From Alphaproteobacteria bacterium (GTDB lineage: Bacteria > Pseudomonadota > Alphaproteobacteria > Micropepsales > Micropepsaceae), in the NCBI GenBank assembly GCA_947474565.1, contig CANJIS010000013.1:1-60121 (forward strand): a stretch of DNA of 60,121 bases. Reading direction: 5' to 3'. A program made the position numbers and the translations under genes. The notes under the pieces are model-generated. The model searched no databases, was not told the DNA's origin, and was given only the letters and a program-made list of their open reading frames with translations. Shown here in pieces: positions 8,818 through 17,521 of the stretch; the stretch's first letter is position 1, and the number at the start of each line of letters is the position of its first letter.

Positions 8818-10164
8818 TCACCCCTGCACAAAAATCTCGGCTCGCCGGTTGCCCTCTTCGCCCTGGGGCATGGATTCGTAATAGACCGGCTGGCTGTCAC
8901 CCACCGCTTCAATCAGAACCCTGGCTGCGGGCACGCCCTGACGGATCAGTTCCTGGCCCACGGCATTGGCGTAGTCCTGGGACTTATTGAAGATGGTCGT
9001 CAGATGGCGATCAACCGGCATATTGGCGGTGCGGCTGGAGGCATGGCCCACAACCCGGATCGTACCGGCCCCGCCCATGGATTTGTACTGCTCCGCCGCG
9101 GCGCGGATCTGGGCGCGGGCGGCAGCGGAAATGGTGGTGCCGTCACCGGGGAAAAATACGGTGGCGGTCGGTGTGCCGCCCATGGAGGCGATGGCGCTGC
9201 CGGACACGGAAACCGCATCCAGATTGGCAGTCACCGCGCCGGACATGGCTTCCGGTCCACCCATGCCGCCCTTGGGCGCCACGGCAGGCACAGCGGCCTG
9301 ACGAACCGGCGCGATGCCGGCCCTGGAAGCGGCCTGGCGATAGCGGGCAACCACGGGCTGCGACACCCATTGGTTGATCGAAGCATCAAGCGGCGGCGCG
9401 GCAGAAGGCTGGAAGCCAAGCTGGGCGTCGGAGGCGTATTGGGTCCCCATTGCGGCGCCACGCGACGGCGTATTGGCAGGCACGGCGGGCTGGGCACCCG
9501 GCGGACGAGCGGCGGCGGGAGCAGAAGCGGACGCCGAATAAGCAGGAGCAGCGGCCGCCATCTGGGCGCCGCCGGCAACCGGAACGGCGGCTGTGCCCTG
9601 GGTCAAAGCGGAAGGCGGCGGCGCCCCGGCGGCCATCGAGGCCTGGGGCGGCGGAGCGGCCGGGCGGGCGGCGGGCGGCGGTGCGACAGCCGCAGACCCT
9701 TGGGCCGAAGGCGGCGGCGCGCCCATGTCGGTGGTGGGCGGGGCGTCAGGCGCAGCCATTGCCATCTGCGGCATCGATTCGGCGGCGCCGGGCGGCGTGG
9801 CCGAGGCTTCAGCGCCAGCGCGCAGGCTATCAGCGCTATAGCGCGCCTGGGCGCCATCGGCGGCCAAAGACTGGGCGGCAGCCTGGCTCTGGGCTGGCGC
9901 GGTGGTGGCCGGGCGGCTGGGAAAATTGGCGAGATCGGGCGTGGTGTCGGCGGCGGAATCCGTGGAAACGCCGCTATTGTCGGCAACCTCGGTGGGTTCG
10001 TCGTCACCAAACCAACCGGTCGGATCAAGCGCCGAAGCGACGCTGCCGACCGCGCTTGCAGTCGCGTCGGCTGCGCCCGTGGCAGCATCGGTAACCGTGT
10101 CGCAACCGGCAAGGGTCAGACCCAGGCCCAGCGCCAACGGCAAAAGCGAAATCTTACTGGTCAT
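8818..10164 (-). CDS. OmpA-family peptidoglycan-associated lipoprotein with long Ala/Pro-rich linker
   Basis: Starting at ATG 10164 the 448-residue protein has a lipoprotein signal, LGLTLAGC, with acylated Cys near residue 20. About 290 residues of low-complexity Ala, Pro, Gln and Ser follow. The OmpA-like domain occupies roughly the last 120 residues (FFPGDGTTIS, VVGHASSRT, GNRRAEIFV), which binds peptidoglycan. It would tether the outer membrane to the wall across a long flexible spacer. An open frame extends upstream to 10779 but antisense to phaC, so the lipoprotein start is much better supported. Confidence 0.85.
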   Translation of the reverse strand: MTSKISLLPLALGLGLTLAGCDTVTDAATGAADATASAVGSVASALDPTGWFGDDEPTEVADNSGVSTDSAADTTPDLANFPSRPATTAPAQSQAAAQSLAADGAQARYSADSLRAGAEASATPPGAAESMPQMAMAAPDAPPTTDMGAPPPSAQGSAAVAPPPAARPAAPPPQASMAAGAPPPSALTQGTAAVPVAGGAQMAAAAPAYSASASAPAAARPPGAQPAVPANTPSRGAAMGTQYASDAQLGFQPSAAPPLDASINQWVSQPVVARYRQAASRAGIAPVRQAAVPAVAPKGGMGGPEAMSGAVTANLDAVSVSGSAIASMGGTPTATVFFPGDGTTISAAARAQIRAAAEQYKSMGGAGTIRVVGHASSRTANMPVDRHLTTIFNKSQDYANAVGQELIRQGVPAARVLIEAVGDSQPVYYESMPQGEEGNRRAEIFVQG

Positions 10165-10333
10165 GCAATACGTCCCGATTTTTCGGGGGACCGCCCCGAT
10201 GCCCCAGCCCTTTTTTATATCGTGGGCAAAAGGCGGTTCCAAGCATCCGGACCCTCTAAATCCGTGAATTCTTGAACAATTTCGCAGATGCGACACTGGA
10301 ACGGCGGCCCAAAAGCGGTTTGCGCCGGATCGG

Positions 10334-12214
10334 ATGACCGGGCTAAACCGGCTCATGGCGAAAAAAGACCCAAAAACCGCCGCCCCCTCGGCCAAGAGCG
10401 AATCTCCAGAGGCGATCTCCGCCGACAGCTTCGCGCAGCTGGACAGTGAGAAATTCGCCCAGAACATGCTCAAGGTCGGGGCCCAGACCCAGAAGCTGCT
10501 GTCCGGGTTCGTCAAGCGCATGGCCGAACGCGAGTCCGGCCCGCTCGATCCCCTGAATGTGTCGGGAGCGTTTCTTACCCTGGCCAAGGCGATGAGCCAG
10601 GACCACCAGACCGTGATCGAAGGCCAGGTAGCGTTATGGAAAGACTGGATGGGGCTGTGGGAAGCCACCGTGCGGCGGGTGCTGGGCGGTGAAGCCCCCG
10701 TGATGGCCGCGCCCCTGCCCGGCGACCGCCGCTTTCGCGACAGCGAATGGCAGAGCAATGAGGTTTTCGATTTCATCAAGCAGTCTTACCTGCTGGCCGC
10801 CAATTCGATGCAGCAGACCGTGGCCAGGCTGAACGGCATTCCCGCGCCGGAGCGCAAGCGGATCGAATTTTATACCAAGCAGTTCGCCGATGCCTTCGCC
10901 CCCACCAATTTTCCGTTCACCAATCCGGAAGTGGTGCGCGCCACCCTGACCTCGAACGGCGAAAATCTGGTCAAGGGGCTGGACAATCTTCTGGCCGATA
11001 TCGAACGCGGCCATGGCGAGCTTTCCATCCGCCAAACATCGTGTGATTTCGTGCTGGGCGAGAATATCGCCACTGCGCCGGGCAAAGTGGTGTTTCGCAA
11101 TGACCTGATCGAGCTGTTGCAGTTCACGCCCACCACCAAACAGGTGGATGAGCGTCCGCTGCTGATTTTCCCGCCCTGGATCAACAAATACTACATTCTG
11201 GATCTGCGGCCCGAGAACAGCATGATCCGCTGGCTGGTGGGTCAGGGCTACACCGTCTTTGTGGTGTCCTGGAGCAATCCCGATGCGCGGCTGGCGCAAT
11301 ATGGCTTCGAGGATTACATGCGCGAAGGCGTCTTCGCGGCGCTGGACGCGGTGAAAGACGCAACCGGCATCGAAGACCCCAACTGTGTCGGCTATTGCAT
11401 CGGCGGCACGTTGCTGGCGGCAACGCTGGCTTACATGGCGGCCAAAGGCGATCCGAAATACGGCAAGGACCGCATTCATTCCGCCACCTTCTGGGCGGCG
11501 CAGACCGATTTCAGCGAAGCGGGCGACTTGTCCGTGTTCGTGGATGAAGCGCAACTGGAAGCGCTGGAAGAGCAGATAAAGGCCGAAGGCGGCGTGCTGA
11601 AGGGCTCCAAAATGGCGACCGCCTTCAACATGCTGCGCGCCAACGACCTGATCTGGTCGTTCGTGATCAACAATTACATGCTGGGCAAGCAGCCCATGCC
11701 GTTTGATCTTCTCTATTGGAATTCCGACACCACCCGCATGCCGGAAAAGCTGCATCTGTCCTATTTGCGGCAATGCTATCGCGACAATGCCCTGGCGCTT
11801 GGCAAGATGGTGCTGGACGGCGTGACGCTTGATCTGTCGAAAGTGACCCAGCCGGTCTATCTGCAATCGGCGCGAGAAGACCATATCGCTCCCGCCGCGT
11901 CCGTGTTCAAGGCGACAAAACTGTTCGGCGGAAAGCTGCGCTTCATCATCGCCGGATCGGGCCATATCGCGGGCGTGATCAATCCGCCGGCGGCGAAGAA
12001 ATACCAATATTGGACCAGCGACGCGAAAAATCCCGCCACGATCGAAGCCTGGCGCGAGAAAGCTGCCGAGCATGCCGGCTCCTGGTGGCCGGATTGGGAC
12101 GCATGGCTGACGCCGCTGTCGGGAAAAAAGATCGACGCGCGCAAACCCGGTGACGGAAAACTGAAAGCGCTGGGCGATGCACCTGGGACTTACGTGAAAG
12201 TGAAAGCGCAGTAA
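10334..12214 (+). CDS. phaC: Class I poly(3-hydroxyalkanoate) synthase
   Basis: The 626-residue product matches class I PhaC in length and has the lipase-box-like GYCIGGT with catalytic Cys355, SAREDHIAP carrying the catalytic Asp, and GSGHIAG carrying the catalytic His. It polymerises hydroxyacyl-CoA at the granule surface. ATG 10334 has only a weak ribosome site and ATG 10355 (MAKKDPK) is an alternative start. phaA, phaB and phasin genes are not adjacent. It is divergent from the OmpA-like gene, with about 170 bases between them. Confidence 0.95.
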   Translation: MTGLNRLMAKKDPKTAAPSAKSESPEAISADSFAQLDSEKFAQNMLKVGAQTQKLLSGFVKRMAERESGPLDPLNVSGAFLTLAKAMSQDHQTVIEGQVALWKDWMGLWEATVRRVLGGEAPVMAAPLPGDRRFRDSEWQSNEVFDFIKQSYLLAANSMQQTVARLNGIPAPERKRIEFYTKQFADAFAPTNFPFTNPEVVRATLTSNGENLVKGLDNLLADIERGHGELSIRQTSCDFVLGENIATAPGKVVFRNDLIELLQFTPTTKQVDERPLLIFPPWINKYYILDLRPENSMIRWLVGQGYTVFVVSWSNPDARLAQYGFEDYMREGVFAALDAVKDATGIEDPNCVGYCIGGTLLAATLAYMAAKGDPKYGKDRIHSATFWAAQTDFSEAGDLSVFVDEAQLEALEEQIKAEGGVLKGSKMATAFNMLRANDLIWSFVINNYMLGKQPMPFDLLYWNSDTTRMPEKLHLSYLRQCYRDNALALGKMVLDGVTLDLSKVTQPVYLQSAREDHIAPAASVFKATKLFGGKLRFIIAGSGHIAGVINPPAAKKYQYWTSDAKNPATIEAWREKAAEHAGSWWPDWDAWLTPLSGKKIDARKPGDGKLKALGDAPGTYVKVKAQ

Positions 12215-12215
12215 C

Positions 12216-12238
12216 GACATCGCGCTAGGCGCGATGTC
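12216..12238. terminator. Convergent-gene hairpin with three-base loop
   Basis: A perfect palindrome with 10-bp arms (12216-12225 and 12229-12238) and loop TAG begins two bases after the phaC stop. It overlaps the last codon of the convergent PDZ gene by two bases. It lacks a T-run and is likely a shared terminator. Confidence 0.6.
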
Positions 12239-13442
12239 AGTTCGTCCGGCCCGGCTCCAGCTTTTCGTTCTCGCCGCCGATCTGGTGATAATAGCCGGGG
12301 CCTTGCGCGCCGCTCTGCCAGAAATCAGTTTTGGGCTTGACCAGGTAATTGATGCCATCGGGGCCATGAACGTAGCCCAGCTTGAGGACGTTCATATAGG
12401 CGGCAGCAAAATCGCCTTCCCCGCACTTTCCCTCAAGGCAGCGTGTAGAAACTGCCGTCTCCACCAATCCGCGATCCTGCGGCAAAAGACTCTGCGTATC
12501 CGAAGCGGCGCAATGCAGGGAAAACGCCACCGCGCCGGTCTGCGGCACGGCCCAGCTGGCATCCCCAGCCGCCACCGCAGCGATCCAAACCGAAATCCTG
12601 TTTCCTGTGACGCGATACTGCGCGAACCCGGCCGCGCCCTTGGGAGTGCCGAACTTGAGCAGGGTAAAGCCGTAAAGCTGCGGTTCTATCGCCGTGACCG
12701 TCGGCTGCGCCTGGAAATTTTCTGCGATCAGCTCCGCCACAAAGCCCTGCGGATCGCGGCCGTTCAACGACGCCGTTTCGAACACGGCATGCTGAAAACC
12801 CTGCGGCGCCATCACATGCAGCATGCTGTCATCCGACGCATGGGCGGCGACAAACCAGCCTTCCGGGGCAAAGCCGTTGCACTGCCCTTTGCCCAGCCCC
12901 TTCAGCGCCAGCGGCTTGATGAAAGCGCCACGTGCGATCTTTTGCGACCAGGCGGCATTTGCCGCCATGCCGGGGCGCGGGAAAAATTGGTCCGCCAGCG
13001 TGCGGGGCGGCTTGACCGAATGCTTGTTGGACAAAGGCGGCTCACCCGCGAAAACCAGCATGATATCGCGTGGCTCGATCTCGCCATGCGGCTCATCGAA
13101 TACCGTGAAAAGAACCTGATCGCCTTCGCGATGACTGCGCACAATACCCGCCGCCTGTGCGGCAGAAGTAATCGGCACGCCATCGATGGCCGCCACCACC
13201 TGGCCGGCCTCAAGACCTGCGCCCTTGGCGGGACTGGAATCGTCCACCACTTCGACCAGCGCGCCCGGTGTTTTCAGCAGCGGCGCGCGGTGCACCGCCG
13301 CCCGGGTCGTCACGGAAAATTGCACACCGGCATAGCCGCGCGGCTTGCCCGGCGGATGGACGTACCAGACCACGCCCCCGACCAGCGCCGCCACACCCAG
13401 AACGATGAGAATCGTCCACCCCGTCATAGGCGCTTTTAGCAC
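12237..13442 (-). CDS. Membrane-anchored PDZ-domain protein
   Basis: A single transmembrane helix (residues 8-27) anchors a 401-residue protein. The PDZ domain follows at about residues 40-135 (YAGVQF, GAGLEAGQVVAAIDGVPI). The remaining 260 residues are soluble, probably periplasmic, with Cys pairs (TRCLEGKCGEG) and no protease triad that I can identify. It begins three bases after the argC stop and probably shares its transcript. The function may be protein scaffolding or quality control; this is inference. Confidence 0.75.
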   Translation of the reverse strand: MLKAPMTGWTILIVLGVAALVGGVVWYVHPPGKPRGYAGVQFSVTTRAAVHRAPLLKTPGALVEVVDDSSPAKGAGLEAGQVVAAIDGVPITSAAQAAGIVRSHREGDQVLFTVFDEPHGEIEPRDIMLVFAGEPPLSNKHSVKPPRTLADQFFPRPGMAANAAWSQKIARGAFIKPLALKGLGKGQCNGFAPEGWFVAAHASDDSMLHVMAPQGFQHAVFETASLNGRDPQGFVAELIAENFQAQPTVTAIEPQLYGFTLLKFGTPKGAAGFAQYRVTGNRISVWIAAVAAGDASWAVPQTGAVAFSLHCAASDTQSLLPQDRGLVETAVSTRCLEGKCGEGDFAAAYMNVLKLGYVHGPDGINYLVKPKTDFWQSGAQGPGYYHQIGGENEKLEPGRTN

Positions 13443-13444
13443 AA

Positions 13445-14389
13445 TTAGATGAGGCCGGTCGTCTCGGGAATATTGAGCATAATGTTCAGGTTCTGGACCG
13501 CCGCACCGCCCGCGCCTTTGCCCAGATTATCGAACGCCGCCACCAGCCGCGCCTGATCGTCCTTGCCGAAGACAAAAAGTTTCATGCGGTTGCTGCCCGC
13601 CAGGATTTCAGCGTCCAGACCTTTCAGCGCCGCCGCTTCTTCCAGGCTGGCGACTTCGACCAGCGCCTTGCCTTCATAGGCATGCGACAGGGCGCCATGC
13701 AGGTCGGCCAGTTTTGGCTCTCCATCCAAGGCCCAAAGCTGAAGCGGCAATTCCACCAGCATGCCGCGATAGAAACGCGCCACGCTGGGGGAGAACAGCG
13801 GCGCATGACTCAGGCCTGCATGCCGGGTCATTTCCGGAATATGTTTGTGGCCCAGCCCCAACGCATAGCCGCGCTGCACCGTCTCCACATAAACCGGCGA
13901 ATCCGCTTTCTCGAATTCCTCGATCATGCTTTTGCCGCCGCCGGAATAACCGGAGACGCCATGCACCGTGAGCGGAAAATCAATCGGCACCAGTCCGGCG
14001 CGCACCAGGGGCCGCGCCAGCGCCAGAAAGCCGGTCGCCCAGCAGCCGGGATTGCTCACACGCTTGGCGCCGGCGATCTTGGCGGCGCAATCGGCTTCCA
14101 GTTCGGCGAAGCCATAGGTCCAACCCTCGCCCACCCGGTGGGCGGTGGAGGCGTCAATCACGCGTGTGTTCGGATTATCGATCAACGACACCGCCTCCCT
14201 GGCGGCATCATCCGGCAGGCACAGGATCACCACATCGGCGGCGTTGAGCGCTTGTCTGCGCGCGCGCGCGTCCTTGCGCTCGGCATCGCTGAGCGTGATC
14301 AGGGAGATATCCGCCCGCCCGGAAAGCCGCTCGCGGATTTCCAGGCCGGTGGTGCCGGCGGCGCCGTCTATGAAAATCTTCGCGGTCAT
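13445..14389 (-). CDS. argC: N-acetyl-gamma-glutamyl-phosphate reductase
   Basis: The 314-residue enzyme has the NADP-binding GAAGTTG near residue 10 and the catalytic Cys116 in SNPGCWATG. It reduces N-acetylglutamyl phosphate in arginine synthesis. The length identifies the short (type 2) AGPR common in alphaproteobacteria. The frame opens 91 bases after the rpsI stop, beyond a terminator-like hairpin, so it may have its own promoter or depend on read-through, as rpsI-argC neighbourhoods do in related genomes. Confidence 0.94.
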   Translation of the reverse strand: MTAKIFIDGAAGTTGLEIRERLSGRADISLITLSDAERKDARARRQALNAADVVILCLPDDAAREAVSLIDNPNTRVIDASTAHRVGEGWTYGFAELEADCAAKIAGAKRVSNPGCWATGFLALARPLVRAGLVPIDFPLTVHGVSGYSGGGKSMIEEFEKADSPVYVETVQRGYALGLGHKHIPEMTRHAGLSHAPLFSPSVARFYRGMLVELPLQLWALDGEPKLADLHGALSHAYEGKALVEVASLEEAAALKGLDAEILAGSNRMKLFVFGKDDQARLVAAFDNLGKGAGGAAVQNLNIMLNIPETTGLI

Positions 14390-14418
14390 GGTCCGTCCTT
14401 ATAAACCAAGCGTATGGG

Positions 14419-14459
14419 CAAAAGAAAATGGCGGGCTGGCTTGCGCCAACCCGCCATTT
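14419..14459 (-). terminator. Terminator after rpsI
   Basis: On the reverse strand a 14-bp stem with one mismatch (14446-14459 with 14426-14439) and six-base loop is followed by a T-rich tract (TTTTCTTTT). It lies 20 bases after the rpsI stop codon and before argC. Confidence 0.8.
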
Positions 14460-14479
14460 CGAGGAAGTGCAAAAGCCTT

Positions 14480-14968
14480 TTAGCGCTTGCTGAACTGGAA
14501 GCTGCGGCGCGCCTTGGGACGGCCGTACTTCTTGCGTTCGACGGCACGCGGGTCGCGGGTGAGGAAACCACCCGGCTTGAGGGCCGCACGCAGCGTCGGT
14601 TCATAATTCACCAGAGCGCGGGAAATGCCGTGACGCACCGCGCCGGCCTGACCGGACAGACCGCCGCCATTCACCGTCACGATGACGTCGAACTGGCCAT
14701 CGCGATTGGTGGCGATTAGGGGCTGGCGCAGGATCATGCGCAGCACCGGACGGGCGAAATAGGTCTTCTCATCGCGGCCATTGACCGTGATCTTGCCGGT
14801 GCCCGGCTTGATCCAGACGCGCGCAACCGATTCCTTGCGGCGGCCGGTGGCATAAGCGCGGCCCTTGGAGTCGCGCTTGTTGTCGATCTTCTCGGCTTCG
14901 TTGGCCGAGGTGGTCTTGGCCTTGATCAGCGTCGAACGCAGTTCGCCGAATTTGTTCTCATCCGCCAT
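14480..14968 (-). CDS. rpsI: 30S ribosomal protein S9
   Basis: The 162-residue protein has a short acidic N-terminal extension followed by the S9 core: [24 protein letters not shown] and the basic tail ending RRSFQFSKR, whose conserved KR terminus contacts tRNA in the P site. It follows rplM by four bases, the universal rplM-rpsI operon. Confidence 0.98.
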   Translation of the reverse strand: MADENKFGELRSTLIKAKTTSANEAEKIDNKRDSKGRAYATGRRKESVARVWIKPGTGKITVNGRDEKTYFARPVLRMILRQPLIATNRDGQFDVIVTVNGGGLSGQAGAVRHGISRALVNYEPTLRAALKPGGFLTRDPRAVERKKYGRPKARRSFQFSKR

Positions 14969-14972
14969 GTGC

Positions 14973-15449
14973 CTAAGCCGCCTTCGTCTTGTACTGAGTG
15001 TTCTTGGGATTCATCTTGGCCACATCCAGCGTTTCCGGCGCCTGCGCCTCATGCGGATGATTGGGGCCCGGATAGACGCGCAGATTGGACATCTGGCGGC
15101 GGCCCAGCGGACCACGCGGCACCATGCGCTCAACCGCCTTCTCAAGAATGCGGTTGGGGAAACGGCCCGCCATGATGGCGCCCGCGGTGCGTTCCTTGAT
15201 GCCGCCGATATAGCCGGTGTGATGGTAGTACACCTTCTTCTTCAGCTTCTGGCCGGTCAGCACCACCTTCTCGGCATTGATGACGATGATGTTATCGCCG
15301 CAATCCATGTGGGGGGTGTAGGTGGGCTTGTGCTTGCCGCGCAGGCGCATGGCGATGATCGAAGCCAGACGACCCACGACCAGCCCTTCGGCGTCGATCA
15401 GGATCCACTTCTTTTCGATCTCGGAGGCGCGCGCCGAGTAGGTTTTCAT
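14973..15449 (-). CDS. rplM: 50S ribosomal protein L13
   Basis: The 158-residue product shows L13 signatures: [45 protein letters not shown] and [12 protein letters not shown]. It is the first gene of the rplM-rpsI operon, behind a well-formed sigma-70-type promoter at 15476-15504. The IS1595-family element inserted about 50 bases upstream of that promoter's -35 element. Confidence 0.98.
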   Translation of the reverse strand: MKTYSARASEIEKKWILIDAEGLVVGRLASIIAMRLRGKHKPTYTPHMDCGDNIIVINAEKVVLTGQKLKKKVYYHHTGYIGGIKERTAGAIMAGRFPNRILEKAVERMVPRGPLGRRQMSNLRVYPGPNHPHEAQAPETLDVAKMNPKNTQYKTKAA

Positions 15450-15475
15450 GGGGAAATCTCTTTGTTGGACGGCAC

Positions 15476-15504
15476 GATATACGGAGCGCCCCTTGCCTCG
15501 TCAA
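15476..15504 (-). promoter_or_regulatory. Sigma-70-type promoter of rplM-rpsI
   Basis: On the reverse strand TTGACG (15499-15504) and TATATC (15476-15481) are separated by 17 bases, close to the consensus. The predicted start leaves a leader of about 20 bases before the rplM ATG. Confidence 0.65.
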
Positions 15505-15538
15505 CAAAAATAGCGAGATTCCGGGCCTTTTTCGTATG

Positions 15539-15554
15539 CGGTATTATAATACCG
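15539..15554. promoter_or_regulatory. 16-bp perfect palindrome upstream of rplM
   Basis: CGGTATTATAATACCG is a perfect, loop-free dyad 35 bases upstream of the rplM -35 element and one base from the target duplication of the IS. It looks like an operator for a dimeric regulator or part of an older promoter; no regulator can be assigned. Confidence 0.4.
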
Positions 15555-15555
15555 T

Positions 15556-15563
15556 GTGTTTTG
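15556..15563. repeat. Target-site duplication, left copy
   Basis: GTGTTTTG directly precedes the left inverted repeat and recurs at 17547-17554 directly after the right one. Eight bases is the usual duplication for IS1595-family elements. Confidence 0.93.
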
Positions 15564-15588
15564 GGCGATGTTACACTTGCCGTACCCA
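15564..15588 (+). repeat. Left terminal inverted repeat of the IS1595-family element
   Basis: The first 16 bases are identical to the right end read in reverse; the next nine match except at two positions. Confidence 0.92.
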
Positions 15589-15663
15589 GCCGCTAGGGGT
15601 ATGTAGGTGGCGCGCCATATCTATTTGGATGGTAGAGACCTTGAGCGCGACCAGAGGGTGCTC

Positions 15664-16325
15664 ATGCGGTTCCGTTTGACCTATCAGGGCGACCTACTCA
15701 GCAGCCAGCCGCCCAAAAACGGCGACCCGGATAGGCGCGGCCCTCACAAGCACGACATCCGGAGACATTTCCATAGACAGCTCAAGCAGTATTGGGAGAC
15801 CCATCGCTGGTTGAAAAACGCGTGGATGGATGGTGCTCACCACACCGTCTTGCCAGAGGGGCCTCCCGCGTATTTACGGCCAATCCACGGGAGAAACGGC
15901 CCATGTCCGCCGCTCTAGGCGAGATTTATGGGCACAACAATTATCAATTCACGCCTCTTGCTTGGAAAGAGTCTGAAACCACCTGCTCGTTGCGGTTTTT
16001 GGTGTTGCGGAGGGATGGCGACGCCGCAGTATCCGCTGGGAGGGACATCGATAATCGCATCAAGACTGTTATCGATGCCTTGACAGTTCCACTTCCGAAA
16101 TATGGCTCGCCGCTCGGTATGGATGGCAACCCATTGCCGCCGCAGGACGGCGAAACGCCGCTATTCGTGCTCTTGGACGACGATAGACAGGTCACCCACC
16201 TTGAAGTGGAGACTGACGCGCTGTTATCCGCGCCAGACGGGTCAAGCGATGCCTACGTTCAACTGAGCGTGCTGGTAGAAATCAGGCCCTATCACACCAA
16301 TATGTTCAACCTCAGCTTTGCTTAG
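15664..16325 (+). pseudogene. RusA-like crossover-junction nuclease, IS passenger gene, frameshifted
   Basis: ATG 15664 (MRFRLTYQGDL), preceded by AGAGGG, opens a frame ending at 15918. The frame ending at 16325 continues the protein with GRDIDNRIKTVIDAL and LLDDDRQVTHLEVET, the spaced aspartates of RusA-type endonucleases. Total length of 662 bases is one short of a multiple of three, consistent with loss of one base near 15885-15903. Alternatively the second part starts independently at ATG 15903, which has GGGAGA seven bases upstream and overlaps the first frame by 16 bases. RusA enzymes cut Holliday junctions. A role in transposition is speculative. Confidence 0.72.
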
Positions 16326-16449
16326 GTTTGGCGACCTTCTCAAATGCCTTTGGGTCGTCACTGGCGCCAACTTCCTTGGCCATGTCTTTGAACCGCTTGT
16401 GCCGCTCGGCGTCTGTCAGCTTGGTTTTTTCGGGCTTCTCTTTTGCCAT
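16312..16449 (-). CDS. Small basic protein inside the IS1595-family element
   Basis: A 45-codon frame from ATG 16449 encodes a Lys/Glu-rich soluble peptide beginning MAKEKPEKTKLTDAERHKRF and containing KDMAKEVGASDDPKAFEKV. The pattern LTDAERHKRF with a following amphipathic helix looks protein-like rather than random. It overlaps the end of the RusA-like gene by 14 bases tail to tail. A purine-rich AAGAAG lies before the start. The function is unknown; its place inside the element suggests an accessory gene of the IS. Confidence 0.6.
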   Translation of the reverse strand: MAKEKPEKTKLTDAERHKRFKDMAKEVGASDDPKAFEKVAKPKQS

Positions 16450-16475
16450 GACTTCTTACCCCAAAAGACGCGCTT

Positions 16476-16504
16476 AAACGGGGCCACAGTATAGCCCCGT
16501 TTTT
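16476..16504. terminator. Hairpin with T-run between IS genes
   Basis: AAACGGGGC (16476-16484) pairs with GCCCCGTTT (16494-16502) around a nine-base loop and is followed by further T residues. On the reverse strand it terminates the transposase transcript; the 45-codon gene begins 27 bases beyond it. Confidence 0.7.
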
Positions 16505-16544
16505 ACGCCAGCGAATAAATGCAGCGACTTGCTGCGTGAAAGTT

Positions 16545-17476
16545 TTAGGCTCGGCTAGTTGCTGCGTAGGTGAGACGCTTACCCTTCACGCCTTGCAGGG
16601 CGTTTGCGGCACGGCTCACGTCATCAATTCCAAGCTTCTCGCGATTGTTCTGGCGGAAGTCGAACTCAGCAAATAGCGGTCAAGGTGCTGCTCTCCGCAA
16701 TGCTGGTAGATGCCAACCATGCCGCGCTTAAAGACCGAGAAAAAGCCTTCAAGGGTATTGGTGTGGACCTTGCGGCCATTCTTGCCGTTGCGGACGTAGG
16801 TCTTGTTGTGATCCACGCTCTCATGCTTCAGGCCGGTATCGGTATAGATGCCGCTGCCATCGGTATGCAGGATGGTGCCGGGGAGCACGTTGCTTTCCAG
16901 AATGTCGATGATGGTCAACTTGGTGGCTTCCTTGACGCGCTGCGAGCGGATTTGACCGCCGCGCTCCACAAGGCAGACGACCTTCATTTTGTTGGCACCG
17001 CCGCGACGGAAGAAAATGTCCCGCTTGCCAGCCTGACGGCCAATGTAAGTCTCGTCCGCTTCCACAATCTTGCCCTTGCCGCCGAGCGGGCCAGCGTCAG
17101 CACCGGGAGCCATGGCTTCGCGGATGCGGTGACCAAGGAACCAAGCGGTTTTCATGGAGCAATTCAGCATCCGCTGGATCTGGCGGGTGCTGATGCCCTT
17201 CTTGCTGGCGCACATCAGGTGGATCACCTGGAGCCACAGGTGGAGGGCCAGATGGCTGCTTTCAAAGATGGTGCCCATGCGGACGGTAAAGGGCTTACGG
17301 CATGCGTAGCACTTATACAGGCCGATCCGGGTGGACTTGCCCTTCATGGCGCTGGACTGGCCGATAACCCCGCAATGGGGGCAGGAGCGCCCGTCAGCCC
17401 ACAGGTTGGCCTCCACATAGGCAAAGGCCGCTGCTTCGGACTGGAAGCGGGGGGCGTTCAGGACGGACTTGGCCAT
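16545..17476 (-). pseudogene. IS1595-family (ISXO2-like) transposase, frameshifted near C-terminus
   Basis: The frame from ATG 17476 has the N-terminal zinc ribbon (CPHCG, KCYACRK), then EADETYIG, LHTDGSGIY and HTNTLEGFFSVFKRG, the catalytic DDE-type residues of this family. It stops at 16616 after out-of-frame residues. Restoring one base between 16670 and 16671 gives TAT TTG GCT GAG and the family-like tail RYLAEFDFR...LQGVKGKRLTY ending at TAA 16545. The loss looks like one G of a GG pair. The catalytic core is intact, but about 45 C-terminal residues are replaced. Confidence 0.88.
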
Positions 17477-17521
17477 TTGGGGCGGCTTTCAGGATTACCC
17501 CTAGAATCTAGGCCTTGGGCT

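Noticed and set aside
10165-10779. Extension of the OmpA-like gene to 10779
   Set aside because: The extra 205 codons are antisense to phaC, while a lipoprotein signal begins at 10164.
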